Source: DATDMG01 sp036518955
GTDB lineage: Bacteria; Actinomycetota; Actinomycetes; Actinomycetales; Kineosporiaceae
Assembly: GCA_036518955.1 (NCBI GenBank)
Contig: DATDMG010000234.1
Location: 1 to 64,000, forward strand
Direction of reading: 5' to 3'
DNA: 64,000 nt
Shown here: piece after piece, positions 39,905 to 48,672 of the stretch
Layout of the letters: each line of letters opens with the position of its first letter
Numbering within the stretch: position 1 is the stretch's first letter
Made by a program: the position numbers and the translations under genes
Notes under the pieces: generated by a model
What the model saw: the letters and a program-made list of their open reading frames with translations, nothing else
Database searches by the model: none
What the model was told of the DNA's origin: nothing

Positions 39905-41386
39905 TCACTGGCCGGTCGTCTCTCGCGTGTTCCTCGTGGCGGCGTCGATCAGGTCCGCCGGCGCGTTCCACTTCTGGCTGGTCGAGCCGTCGCACACCTC
40001 CGGCACGATGGTCGACCACTGCGGCAGGCCGGCGTCGGGCGGGCCGAGGTCCATGCAGCGACCGAGGTAGTCGATCACGTTGTAGCTGGTGGCGTACACC
40101 CCGGTGTCGCCGGACAGCGTCCACCTCTGGTCGGCCTGCCCGGTGACGCAGGGCTGCAGCACGATGTAGGCCCCGGTGGTGACCGGCGAGGTCACGCAGT
40201 AGGTCGAATTGGAGATCAGGTGACCGGTGCCGGCGTCGTAGCTGAGCTGCTGGTTCCACTTCGGGGGCGCCGTGGGGTCCTGCTTGCAGGGCCAGTCGAT
40301 CAGGTACGTGGCGGTGACGTGCTGGCCGGTGACGTCGAAACAGCGACCGAACTCCCGGTAGTTGACGAACTGGTTCTGGTTCGGCCCGGCGTCGCCCGCT
40401 CCCACCTCCGCCGCCGGTTCCCAGGTGTACTGCCGGTCGTAGCTGGTGTTGCAGGCCGAGGCGTTCGCGACCAGATGGGAGCCGGAGGTGTTGTCGGTCT
40501 GGATCATCATGCAGACGCCGCCGTTCCAGGGCCACCGGAAGTGCGCGGTGCCGTCGAAGCCCCACTTCTGACTGTCACTGTCGTCGCACGACCGCATCAC
40601 CAGGGTCGGCTTGGCGGGGTCGTAGGTGACGCACATCCCGGCCGGCGTCGCCGTGGTCTGCGTCGCGGTGAGCACGATCGAGAAGTTGGTCTGGTAGGCG
40701 AACACCTGGGCGGCGGACGTGGAGTCGCAGGTCGTCACGTTGAGCGGGGCGTCCGCGACCGGCGTCGAGCTCATGGCGTCGAAGCACAGTGCCAGGTTGC
40801 CGCCGGTCCCGCCGTACATGTTCTTGATCAGGCCGCCCGCGAGATGGGCGTTGGTCACCCTGATCGTGTAGACGGCCTCGAGGCTGCGGTTGCCGCTGGC
40901 GGGCGACGTCCCGGCCGCGCTGTCGCCGCTGCCCTTCGCCTCCATCAGAGCGTACCGGGGCACCTGTTGGGGACCGTAGCCGGAGACGCACGGCAGCGCG
41001 TTCGCCGTCCGCCAGGCGGCCGCGGTGTTGGCCGGGTCGGCGATGTAGTACCGGATGATGACGCTGTAGCCGACGTTGCCGGCCTCGCCGCCGACCGTAC
41101 CGGTGATCGTGCCGCAGGGCAGCTTCGAACGGTCCCCGCGCAGCACACCGAGAGCGTCCGCCGTGGTGGCCGCCTTGATCTGGCTCTGTGCCACGTTGAT
41201 CCCCGCCTCGGCGGCGTGCAGGGTGCGGGCCAGCTTGCGCTCCCGGATCGTCGGGGCGGCCTGGGAGATCACCATTCCCAGCAGCAGCAGGCTGATCGCG
41301 GCCGCGATCATGATCAACAACAGGACCATCAGCAGCGCGGCGCCGTCCTCGTTGCGGCGGGCCGCGCGCAGGCGTCGCATCGTCAC
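39905..41386 (-). CDS. PilX-like minor pilin fused to ricin-B-type lectin repeats
   Basis: A 493-residue protein. The N-terminus resembles PilX prepilins: a basic leader ending NEDG at residue 15, then the helix AALLMVLLLIMIAAAISLLL and KLARTLHAAEAGINVAQSQI. The mature residue 5 is not Glu, as in PilX/GspK-type tip pilins. From about residue 200 there are six repeats of the ricin-B type, each with a Cys pair and a terminal QxW-like element (QVF, QKW, QYTW, PKW, QRW, QKW). Six repeats equal two beta-trefoils. This predicts a carbohydrate-binding pilus-tip subunit. The GTG at 41386 is 1 nt after the upstream stop; an ATG two codons later is possible. Confidence 0.82.
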   Translation of the reverse strand: MTMRRLRAARRNEDGAALLMVLLLIMIAAAISLLLLGMVISQAAPTIRERKLARTLHAAEAGINVAQSQIKAATTADALGVLRGDRSKLPCGTITGTVGGEAGNVGYSVIIRYYIADPANTAAAWRTANALPCVSGYGPQQVPRYALMEAKGSGDSAAGTSPASGNRSLEAVYTIRVTNAHLAGGLIKNMYGGTGGNLALCFDAMSSTPVADAPLNVTTCDSTSAAQVFAYQTNFSIVLTATQTTATPAGMCVTYDPAKPTLVMRSCDDSDSQKWGFDGTAHFRWPWNGGVCMMIQTDNTSGSHLVANASACNTSYDRQYTWEPAAEVGAGDAGPNQNQFVNYREFGRCFDVTGQHVTATYLIDWPCKQDPTAPPKWNQQLSYDAGTGHLISNSTYCVTSPVTTGAYIVLQPCVTGQADQRWTLSGDTGVYATSYNVIDYLGRCMDLGPPDAGLPQWSTIVPEVCDGSTSQKWNAPADLIDAATRNTRETTGQ

Positions 41387-41387
41387 G

Positions 41388-42023
41388 TCAGGGCCTCCCT
41401 GCCTGCTGGCAGACCTGGGTGTCGCTGATCCCGTCACCGTCGACGTCCGGGTTGGTGGTGGTGGTGGTGTCCGTGTTCCGGGCCACCACCAGCCCGCTGA
41501 CCTGGGCGCTACCGGCCGAGCCGTTCGTCACGGCGAGGAAGAACGCCACCCGCTGGCGGCCGTAGGTGCTGTCCGCCGGCGACATCGTGAACGGCTGCTG
41601 GGTGCTCGCACCGTCCGTCACGCCGGTGGCGACGGTCTCCCAGTCGGAGACCGTCGGGCTCGCCACGTCGTCCCACGTCCGCCGTTGCAGCAGGTGCGTG
41701 CCGCCCGCCATCCGCCACTGCGTGCACAGCGGGGTCGAGGTCCCCGTCGCCGTGGTGCGGAACTCCAGGTACCACGTGGTGCCGACCAGGACCGGCCGGT
41801 TCACCTCGGACGCGACCCGCGCCGTCCGCTCGAATCGGTCGTAGGCGCGTCGCGCCTGGTCGGCGGAGTTGCTGACGTTCTGCACCCGACTGGTGTCCTT
41901 CGTCATCTGGATCACGCCGCCCATGAACACCGCGATGAGGACCGCCATCAGGCTCATCGCCACGATCATCTCGATCAGGGTGAACCCGCCGTCCCCACCG
42001 GCCGCCGACCTCTGGTGCGCCAT
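41388..42023 (-). CDS. PilW-like minor prepilin
   Basis: A 211-residue prepilin. The leader ends at G13 before the type III signal FTLIEMIVAMSLMAVLIAVF, with the Glu at mature position 5. The globular part has a conserved-looking VSNSADQARRAYDRFERTAR and two cysteines (PLCTQW, and near the end QVCQQ). Located between two other minor pilins with 1-nt gaps, it probably helps prime pilus assembly as in PilVWX complexes. A Thr/Asn run, DTTTTTNPDVDGDG, near the C-terminus resembles a calcium-binding DxDGDG loop. Confidence 0.85.
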   Translation of the reverse strand: MAHQRSAAGGDGGFTLIEMIVAMSLMAVLIAVFMGGVIQMTKDTSRVQNVSNSADQARRAYDRFERTARVASEVNRPVLVGTTWYLEFRTTATGTSTPLCTQWRMAGGTHLLQRRTWDDVASPTVSDWETVATGVTDGASTQQPFTMSPADSTYGRQRVAFFLAVTNGSAGSAQVSGLVVARNTDTTTTTNPDVDGDGISDTQVCQQAGRP

Positions 42024-42024
42024 C

Positions 42025-43212
42025 TCAGGTCACCGTCAGCGAGATCGTTCCGGTCGCGGTGTCCCCGAACGTCGTCGTCACCGTGTAGGTCACCGTGTCG
42101 GAACCGCGGACGTTGTTCTTGCTCTTGTAGGTCACCGTCGACCCACTGAGCGTCACGGTGGCTGACGAGGTGCCGGCGACGGCGTAGCTCACGGTCCCGG
42201 TCCCGCCGCTGACGTACGGTGCCAGGTCCAACGGGATCGACGTCCCGTGGACCACCGTCACCGCGAAGGACCCTGCGGTCAGGACCGCGTTGACGTGCAC
42301 CGTGAACGTGCCGGACGCGGACTGACCGTAGGGATCCGTGATCGTGAACGGGACCGTGAGGTCCGAACCGGAGACGTAGCCGCTCGCCGGCGTCACCGTC
42401 ACCGTGGTGGTGTTCGGCAGCACCGACGCGGTGGCGCCCTGGGTGACGGTCCCGGTCGTCACGCTCAACGGGGTGGACCCGCTGGCGACCGCCGTCGACA
42501 GGTCGACGGTGACGGACGCGTTCGCGGTCGTCGCCACGGTGGGGATCGACCGGAGCACCGGCGGGGCCGGCCAGGTGGCGTTGGTGGCGTTGACATTGAA
42601 CGCTGGATCGACGCCGGGATCCACCAGGCTTGCCAGAGCGTACGTGCACGCGCTGCCCGAGCACGAGGTCCCCGGCCCCTCCGACCACGTCACGAGCACG
42701 ACGACCCGGTACTCCAGGACCGACGAGGCAGCCTTCGCGGTCGCCCTGACGCAGGCCCCGCCGGCCGCCGGCCGCCAGCAGGTTCCGATCAGGTTCGTCG
42801 AGGTGAAGGTGACGCCGCTGACCGTCCGGGTCGAGGCGAGCGGGACGCCGGGAGCGGAGGAACCGGTCGCGGTGGTGTCCCACGCCTCGTCGGTCTGGCT
42901 CAGGTCGGCGCCTCCCGCCGCCGCCCACTGGGCGTCGACCGCCGCGTGGGTGCGGCCCGCGAGCAGCGGCGTCCTGCCGCTGGTGTCGGGGACGGCGGAG
43001 ACCGTGCGCACCAGTTCCATCGTCTCCCCGGCGAAGGCGACGGCGACCTGCCGTCGGTCCAGGCCGGCGACGTCCTTCACCCCCCGCACGAACAGCCCGA
43101 GGACGGCGACCGCGACCATGGCGAGAAGGACGAGCGCAACGATCACCTCGACCAGGGTGAAGCCGGCGTCCGCCCTGTCGGGCCGTGTCCCCGACCGGGA
43201 ACGGGCACGCAT
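42025..43212 (-). CDS. PilV-like minor prepilin with C-terminal Ig-like/cadherin-like repeats
   Basis: A 395-residue prepilin. The leader ends at G17 before FTLVEVIVALVLLAMVAVAV (Glu at mature position 5). Residues up to about 190 form a PilV-like globular part with two probable disulfide pairs (CWRPAAGGAC and SCSGSACTY). The last 200 residues are Thr/Ser/Val-rich beta repeats: VTVDLSTAVASGSTPLSVTT, DLTVPFTITDPYGQSASGTF and DTVTYTVTTTFGDTATGTIS, in the style of bacterial Ig-like or cadherin-like modules. Such modules extend adhesins from the surface. The ATG at 43212 gives the typical short leader. Confidence 0.82.
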   Translation of the reverse strand: MRARSRSGTRPDRADAGFTLVEVIVALVLLAMVAVAVLGLFVRGVKDVAGLDRRQVAVAFAGETMELVRTVSAVPDTSGRTPLLAGRTHAAVDAQWAAAGGADLSQTDEAWDTTATGSSAPGVPLASTRTVSGVTFTSTNLIGTCWRPAAGGACVRATAKAASSVLEYRVVVLVTWSEGPGTSCSGSACTYALASLVDPGVDPAFNVNATNATWPAPPVLRSIPTVATTANASVTVDLSTAVASGSTPLSVTTGTVTQGATASVLPNTTTVTVTPASGYVSGSDLTVPFTITDPYGQSASGTFTVHVNAVLTAGSFAVTVVHGTSIPLDLAPYVSGGTGTVSYAVAGTSSATVTLSGSTVTYKSKNNVRGSDTVTYTVTTTFGDTATGTISLTVT

Positions 43213-43293
43213 CCCTCCACCCTCCTCAACCGGGCCGCGCTGGAGCGTGACGGTGGACCCCGAGCACAGACCGGGGTCCGCCGTCACGGGGGA

Positions 43294-43752
43294 TCAGGAG
43301 ATCTGGGTGAAGCTGGAGAGGCCGTTGCAGGCTCCGGTCGGCACGGTCGTCGTGGAGCCGTTGGGCTGAAGGCCGCCGAGCAGGGAGTCGTACCAGAAGA
43401 AGCCGCTGGCGTTGGAGCCACCCGCGTTGGACCCGCGAAGGCAGTAGCCGGTGCCGAGGGCGTTCACCGCGGCTTCGATCTTGTTGGTGCCGGAGAACTT
43501 CACGCTGGCTCCGGTGAAGTCCGTCTTGGTCGTGCTGTAGGCGCTGTGGTCGACGAACCAGGTCTCCTCGAAGTCCGCCGCCGCCTTGAGGTCGGACTTG
43601 ATCGAGGTGTCGACCGCCTTCTGCCGCTGATTCAGGAAGACCGGGATCGCGATGGCCGCCAGGATACCGATAATGATCATCACGACGAGGAGCTCGATCA
43701 GGGTGAAGCCCTGGTCCCTCTCGTCCACCGACGTCCGGATGCGAGCGAGCAT
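43294..43752 (-). CDS. pilA: Major type IV pilin
   Basis: A 152-residue pilin, probably the main fibre subunit. A 15-residue leader ends in Gly, followed by the canonical FTLIELLVVMIIIGILAAIA with Glu at mature position 5. The small globular domain contains FEETWFVDHSAYSTTKTDF and two cysteines (GYCLRG, GACNG) that can form the pilin D-region disulfide. The ATG at 43752 is preceded by AAGGAG at 5 nt. It lies 82 nt before the PilV-like gene and 188 nt after pilC; that gap may hold a promoter. I found no match to the cyclic-di-GMP riboswitch consensus there. Confidence 0.93.
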   Translation of the reverse strand: MLARIRTSVDERDQGFTLIELLVVMIIIGILAAIAIPVFLNQRQKAVDTSIKSDLKAAADFEETWFVDHSAYSTTKTDFTGASVKFSGTNKIEAAVNALGTGYCLRGSNAGGSNASGFFWYDSLLGGLQPNGSTTTVPTGACNGLSSFTQIS

Positions 43753-43940
43753 GACGCTCCTTGAGGAAGAGCCTGTGCCGCCGTCCGAAGGGATCACGCG
43801 GCCGATGACACTCTCTGCATCGGCACACCCACCTGCGGCTTGAGCAGGAGCACTCGTTCGGAGCAGCCCGTCATTGCGGCGCGTGAGCGCGCCGGTACGG
43901 CCCGCCGCGACAGGGTGCGACGGGAGCGCGGAGCCGGGCG

Positions 43941-45167
43941 TCACTTGATCAGGCTGAACACGTTGAAGATCGGCATGTACAAAGCGACGATCATGGCCCC
44001 CACGATCCCGCCCAGCCCGGCGATCATCAACGGTTCGATCAGGCTGGTCAGGGCCTCGGTGGTGGCCTCGACCTCCTGGTCGTAGAAATCGGAGATCTTG
44101 GCGAGCATGGTGTCCATCGCCCCGGTGTCCTCACCGACGGCGAGCATCTGCACCACCATCGGTGGGAACACCTCGTGCTCGGCCAGCGGTTCGGCCAGCG
44201 TCTCGCCGCGGCGCACGCTCTCCTCGACCGCCTTGGCGGCGTGCCGGATCACGATGTTCCCGCTGGTGTCGCCGACGATCTCGAGGCTCTGCAGGATCGG
44301 GACGCCGGACGCCAGCATCGTGCCGAGGTTGCGGGTGAACCGGCTGATCGCCACCTTGCGGAACAGTGGCCCGAAGACCGGCAGACGCAGCTTCAGCGGA
44401 TCCATCACGCGCCGCACCTCCTCCCGGTGCCGCACCCTGCCCCAGCCGATCGCGCCGGCGATCCCGACCACGAGCAGGGCCGGGCCCGCCGTCCTGAGCG
44501 CGCCGGAGAGGAAGACCAGGACGCGGGTCGGGGCCGGCAGCGTGCCCCCGAGGCTGGCGAACATCTTCGCGAAGATCGGGACGATGAACAGCAGCATGCC
44601 CGTCACCGCGAGCAGAGCGATCACGAACACCACGGTCGGATAGGTCATCGCCGACTTGATCTTTCCACGCAGCTTGACCTCGGCCTCCAGGTTCGCCGCC
44701 ACCTGCAGCAGCACGGCGTCCAGGAACCCACCCACCTCACCCGCCCGGGTCATGTTCACCATCAGCGGGGGGAAGATGCGCGGGTGACGCGCCAGCGCCG
44801 ACGACAGCGACTCGCCGGCCTCGACCGCGGACCGGACCTGGCCCAGGGTGGCGGCGAGCACCTTGTTCTCGGTCTGCTCCGAGAGGATCGCCAGGGCGCG
44901 CAGCAGGGACAGCCCGCTGTTGATCATCGTGGCGAACTGGCGGGACATCACGGCGAGGTCCTTGAGCTTCACCCCCGAACCGAAGGAGAAGGAGATCTCC
45001 CGGTTCATCCCGGTGCCGGACTCCTTGATCGAGACCGGGGCGAGGCCGCGGCGCACGAGCTGTTGCGCGACCGCCTCACGGGACGGCGCCTCGGTCTTGC
45101 CGGTGACGAGCTTGCCCTGCTTGTCCCGGACGGAGTACTCGAACGTCTTGGTCGCGGCGGCGGCCAT
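43941..45167 (-). CDS. pilC: Type IV pilus inner-membrane platform protein PilC
   Basis: A polytopic protein that anchors pilus assembly in the membrane. The 408-residue product has two tandem T2SF domains. It opens TKTFEYSVRDKQGKLVTGKT, then LAVMSRQFATMINSGLSLLR and the second-domain counterpart SRFTRNLGTMLASGVPILQS. The C-terminal membrane segment follows EALTSLIEPLMIAGLGGIVG, a PilC signature. The ATG at 45167 is used; a GTG at 45176 would overlap the pilT stop by 4 nt and is equally possible. Confidence 0.95.
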   Translation of the reverse strand: MAAAATKTFEYSVRDKQGKLVTGKTEAPSREAVAQQLVRRGLAPVSIKESGTGMNREISFSFGSGVKLKDLAVMSRQFATMINSGLSLLRALAILSEQTENKVLAATLGQVRSAVEAGESLSSALARHPRIFPPLMVNMTRAGEVGGFLDAVLLQVAANLEAEVKLRGKIKSAMTYPTVVFVIALLAVTGMLLFIVPIFAKMFASLGGTLPAPTRVLVFLSGALRTAGPALLVVGIAGAIGWGRVRHREEVRRVMDPLKLRLPVFGPLFRKVAISRFTRNLGTMLASGVPILQSLEIVGDTSGNIVIRHAAKAVEESVRRGETLAEPLAEHEVFPPMVVQMLAVGEDTGAMDTMLAKISDFYDQEVEATTEALTSLIEPLMIAGLGGIVGAMIVALYMPIFNVFSLIK

Positions 45168-45172
45168 CCCCG

Positions 45173-46474
45173 TCACCCCCGCCCGATCAGGCGCATCAGG
45201 TCGTCCCGGTGGTGACACTTCTCGAGCGCGACCTCCACAGTGATCACCCGGCGGCGGACCAGATCGGCCAGGCTCTGGTCCAGCGTGTGCATCCCGAACT
45301 GGGCTCCCGCCTGCAGCGCCGAGTAGACCTGGTGGGTCTTGCCCTCCCGGATCAGGTTGCGCAGTGCCGGCGTCGCCACCAGCACCTCGGTCGCCGCCAC
45401 CCGGCCCCGCCCGGACGCCGTCCGGCAGAGCGTCTGGCACACCACCCCTTGCAGCGCGCCCGCCAACTGGGTACGCACCTGCTGTTGCTGGTGCGGGGGG
45501 AACACGTCGATGACGCGGTCGATGGTCTGGGCGGCGTCCTGGGTGTGCAGGGTGGCGAGCACCAGGTGACCGGTCTCGGCCGCGGTCAGCGCGACCGAGA
45601 TGGTCTCCAGGTCCCGCATCTCACCGACCAGCAGGATGTCCGGGTCCTGCCGCAGGGCATGCCGCAGGGCGTTCGCGAAGGAGTGCGTGTCCTCCCCCAC
45701 TTCCCGCTGGTTGACCAGGCACGCCTTGTGGTCGTGCAGGAACTCGATCGGGTCCTCGACGGTCATGATGTGGTCGTTGCGGGTGCGGTTGGCCAGGTCG
45801 ACGACCGCGGCGAGCGTCGTCGACTTCCCGGATCCGGTGGGGCCCGTGACCAGCACCAGCCCTCGCGGCAGCCCGGCGAACGAGCCGACGACCGGCGGCA
45901 TGCCGAGTTGCTCCAAGGTCTTGATCTCGTACGGGATCCGCCGCAGCGCCGCCCCGATCGCCTCGCGCTGCCGGTACAGGTTCACCCGGAACCGGGCCTG
46001 GTCGGGCAACGAGTACGCCAGGTCCAGCTCGAGATCGGTCTCGAAGCGCTCGCGCTGCTTCTGGGTGAGGGTGGCGTACAGCGTGCGCTGGATGCCGTCC
46101 GGCGTCAGCACGTCGAAGCCGTCCAGCGCGCCGAGGCGACCGTCGACCCGGACCAGGGGCGGCGCGCCCGCGGCCAGGTGCAGGTCCGAGGCGCCGACGT
46201 CGAGCATGCCGCGGAGCATGTCGTCGAGCCGCGCCTGGGCCGGCGCGGGTGCCGGCGGCCGGGTGACCGCCGGGCGGGGAACCGGCATCCCCAGCGCCCC
46301 GGACGCACCGGTCCGCCCCGCGACCGCGGGGACCGAGCCGGGCGGGCAGGCCGGCTCGTCGCCACCGGTCGGGTTCATCCACTGGCCCACGGCCTGGGTC
46401 GGAGGCTGGCTCAGCGGCTGCTGCTGGGCCACCCGAACCGCCCGCCGACCGCTCTGCTCGCCGGTGCCGTCCAC
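45173..46474 (-). CDS. pilT: Pilus retraction ATPase PilT
   Basis: A hexameric secretion-family ATPase that drives pilus retraction. The 433-residue protein has a Pro/Ala-rich N-terminal extension of about 75 residues and then a classic PilT. It shows VGASDLHLAAGAPPLVRVDG, Walker A VTGPTGSGKSTTLAAVVD, the Asp box RNDHIMTVEDPIEFLH, ALRQDPDILLVGEMRDLETI, GHLVLATLHTQDAAQTIDRV and the PilT-specific end ALRNLIREGKTHQVYSALQA. The GTG at 46474 is preceded by GAGGAGA. No PilB-type extension ATPase accompanies it in the window. Confidence 0.94.
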   Translation of the reverse strand: MDGTGEQSGRRAVRVAQQQPLSQPPTQAVGQWMNPTGGDEPACPPGSVPAVAGRTGASGALGMPVPRPAVTRPPAPAPAQARLDDMLRGMLDVGASDLHLAAGAPPLVRVDGRLGALDGFDVLTPDGIQRTLYATLTQKQRERFETDLELDLAYSLPDQARFRVNLYRQREAIGAALRRIPYEIKTLEQLGMPPVVGSFAGLPRGLVLVTGPTGSGKSTTLAAVVDLANRTRNDHIMTVEDPIEFLHDHKACLVNQREVGEDTHSFANALRHALRQDPDILLVGEMRDLETISVALTAAETGHLVLATLHTQDAAQTIDRVIDVFPPHQQQQVRTQLAGALQGVVCQTLCRTASGRGRVAATEVLVATPALRNLIREGKTHQVYSALQAGAQFGMHTLDQSLADLVRRRVITVEVALEKCHHRDDLMRLIGRG

Positions 46475-46551
46475 GTCTCTCCTCACCGTCGCCGCCCGGG
46501 ACCCGGGACGCGTCGCTGCAGGCATCGACCGCAACGGCAGGACCCTTGAGT

Positions 46552-46573
46552 CACCCCCACCCGTGGGCGGGGG
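46552..46573. other. Inverted repeat between aroE and pilT
   Basis: CCCCCACCC-GT-GGGCGGGGG can form a nine-pair stem with one mismatch. It lies just after the aroE stop on the minus strand and may act as a weak terminator separating aroE from the pil genes. No U-run follows. Confidence 0.35.
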
Positions 46574-46580
46574 ATGGGCG

Positions 46581-47507
46581 TCAGGCGGGATGCACGGGTG
46601 CCGGTCCCTGGTGGCGGGCGAGCAGGGCACGCTCGCCCGCCGCACGCATCGCCTCGACCGGCGGGCGCATTCCGGTCATCAGGTGCACCTGGCTGTTGGC
46701 CTGGTGGGCCAGCATCACGAAACCGCCGACCACCGGCGCCCCGGCCGCGGACCAGGCGTGCGCCAGGACCGTCGGCCACGGGTCGTAGACGACGTCCAGG
46801 AGCACCGGCCGCCGGGAGCCGGCGGCCGCCGCCACGCCGTCCGGGACCAGGGAGTCAGCCACCCCCACAGGCAGCGTGCTCACCACCAGGTCGACCTGCT
46901 CGACGCTGGTGACCATCGCGGACGCCGTGAACGGCGCCAGCCGGAGCTCCAGGCCGAGCCGGACGGCGGCGGCCTGCAGGTCCGTGGCGCGCGACGGCGA
47001 CCGCGCGTGCACGACGGGGTCGGGACACCCCAGTTCCTGCAGCGCGGCGATCGCCGAAGCCGCGGTCGCCCCGGCACCCAGGACGGCGGCCCGGCGCCGG
47101 GGGACCTCCTGACCCGGAGCCTGCGCCCCGTGCACCCCGAGCTCGCCGAAGGCCTGGACCATGCCGTGCACGTCGGTGTTGAACCCCTCCAGGCCGTCAG
47201 GGGCGACCAGCACGGTGTTGACGGCGCCGACAGCCCGGGCGAGGGCGCTCTCCCGGACCAGCAGTGGCCGGACGGCGCGCTTCAAGGGCATCGTCAGGGA
47301 CCAACCGGACCAGCCGGGACCGCAGCCGCTCAGGAACGCCGCCAGCCCGGCCTCGTCGACGTCCACCGCCTCGTACCGCCAGTCCGGCAGGCCGAGCGCC
47401 GCGTAGGCCGCCCGGTGCAGCACCGGGGACAGGGAGTGGGCGATCGGGTGGCCGAGCACCGCGGCGCGGCGCCCGGCCCGCGGGTACTGCGGGACCTCGA
47501 CGTTCAC
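46581..47507 (-). CDS. aroE: Shikimate dehydrogenase
   Basis: NADPH-dependent reduction of 3-dehydroshikimate to shikimate. The 308-residue protein shows the substrate motif AAVLGHPIAHSLSPVLHRAA, WSLTMPLKRAV with the catalytic Lys, GAVNTVLVAPDGLEGFNTD, and the nucleotide-binding AAVLGAGATAASAIAALQEL. The ATG or GTG at 47507 lies 4 nt after the mltG stop, so it is probably cotranscribed with mltG and ruvX. It is separated from the other aro genes by the pil locus. Confidence 0.95.
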   Translation of the reverse strand: MNVEVPQYPRAGRRAAVLGHPIAHSLSPVLHRAAYAALGLPDWRYEAVDVDEAGLAAFLSGCGPGWSGWSLTMPLKRAVRPLLVRESALARAVGAVNTVLVAPDGLEGFNTDVHGMVQAFGELGVHGAQAPGQEVPRRRAAVLGAGATAASAIAALQELGCPDPVVHARSPSRATDLQAAAVRLGLELRLAPFTASAMVTSVEQVDLVVSTLPVGVADSLVPDGVAAAAGSRRPVLLDVVYDPWPTVLAHAWSAAGAPVVGGFVMLAHQANSQVHLMTGMRPPVEAMRAAGERALLARHQGPAPVHPA

Positions 47508-47511
47508 GATG

Positions 47512-48651
47512 TCACCGCCCGGGGTGCGCCTTCGCCCACGCGTCGTACTTCTTCTTGATCACTGCGAACTCCGCCGGCGTGGTGGCGTACTCCGTGTAGC
47601 CCGTCTCCGGGTTGGTCGCGACGAAGTACAGCCAGGGCCCGGGCATGGGGTTCAGCACAGCCTGGATCGCCGTCGTCCCGGGGTTGTCGATCGGCCCGAT
47701 CGGCAATCCGGGCACGACGTAGGTGTTGTACGGCGAGTTGACCTGGGTGTCCTTGATCGTGGTGGCCACGGTGAAGTTCTTCGTGGCGTAGTGGACCGTG
47801 GTGTCGAGCTGCAGCCTCATCCCCCTGGCGAGCCGGTTGTCGAACACCCGGGCTATCTTCGGGAAGTCCGGGGCCAACTTCGCCTCGGCCTGCACCAGGC
47901 TCGCCTTGGTCAGAACCGTCTGGCGCTGCGCCGGAGCCACGCCGAGGGAGTCCAGTTCGTCGACGGTGCGCTTGACCATCTGGCCGAGCAGGTCCTGTGC
48001 CGTGGTGGTCGGCTGGACGTCGTAGGTCGCCGGGAAGAGCCACCCCTCGGGGTCGTTCCTGGCCTCCGCCGGGAGCCCGACCGCCGCCGGCGACCTCAGC
48101 GCGGCCTGTAGGTCGGCCAGCGGGATCTTCGTCTGGCCGGCGATCAGGGCCGGGACCTGGGCAGCGCGGAGCCCTTCCTTGACGGTCACCCGGGTGACCA
48201 ACCGGTTGGCGTCGTTGAGCAGGGCCGTCACCGCGTCCGCGGAGCGCATCTGCAGCTTCAGCGCGTAGGTGCCGGGCTGGATCCGGCTGCTCGCCGGGTT
48301 CGCCCCGTAGGCCGCGACGAAGCCTTTCACCGTCAGGACGACACCGTTGCCCTGCAGCACTTGGCCGATCATGGTACCGGTCGCACCGTCAGGGATCGTG
48401 ACCTCTCTCCGGCCCGTGCCGGGGCCCGGGTAGTCCCTCGGAGCGCTCAGGCTGTCGACCAGGGGCCGCAGGAACCCGACCCACGCCACCCCGGCGGCCC
48501 CGCCCACGACCAGCAGGGCCACCAGGATCATCGCCCAGGTGCGGCGGCGACGCTTCTTGCGGCGCCGCTCGGTCGTCCTGCGAGACCGGCGTTGCGGTTC
48601 GTGCGGAGGCATCCCGGCGACCATGTCCGCCAGAGACAGCTCGTTCCCCAC
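47512..48651 (-). CDS. mltG: Endolytic murein transglycosylase MltG
   Basis: A membrane-anchored enzyme that cleaves nascent glycan strands and sets peptidoglycan chain length. The 379-residue protein has a very basic cytoplasmic N-terminus (RRKKRRRR), one membrane segment (about 40-62), a LysM-like region, and the YceG domain. The catalytic Glu lies in LVQAEAKLAPDFPKIARVFD, followed by RLARGMRLQLDTTVHYA, SPYNTYVVPGLPIGPIDNPG and the C-terminal YFVATNPETG. The conserved order is alaS-ruvX-mltG-aroE. Confidence 0.95.
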   Translation of the reverse strand: MGNELSLADMVAGMPPHEPQRRSRRTTERRRKKRRRRTWAMILVALLVVGGAAGVAWVGFLRPLVDSLSAPRDYPGPGTGRREVTIPDGATGTMIGQVLQGNGVVLTVKGFVAAYGANPASSRIQPGTYALKLQMRSADAVTALLNDANRLVTRVTVKEGLRAAQVPALIAGQTKIPLADLQAALRSPAAVGLPAEARNDPEGWLFPATYDVQPTTTAQDLLGQMVKRTVDELDSLGVAPAQRQTVLTKASLVQAEAKLAPDFPKIARVFDNRLARGMRLQLDTTVHYATKNFTVATTIKDTQVNSPYNTYVVPGLPIGPIDNPGTTAIQAVLNPMPGPWLYFVATNPETGYTEYATTPAEFAVIKKKYDAWAKAHPGR

Positions 48652-48672
48652 GGGCAGGCCTCCGGCTCCAGC

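Noticed and set aside
43753..43940. Cyclic-di-GMP riboswitch before pilA
   Set aside because: Some GCAGG and AAGCC words occur but the conserved GEMM core is absent.
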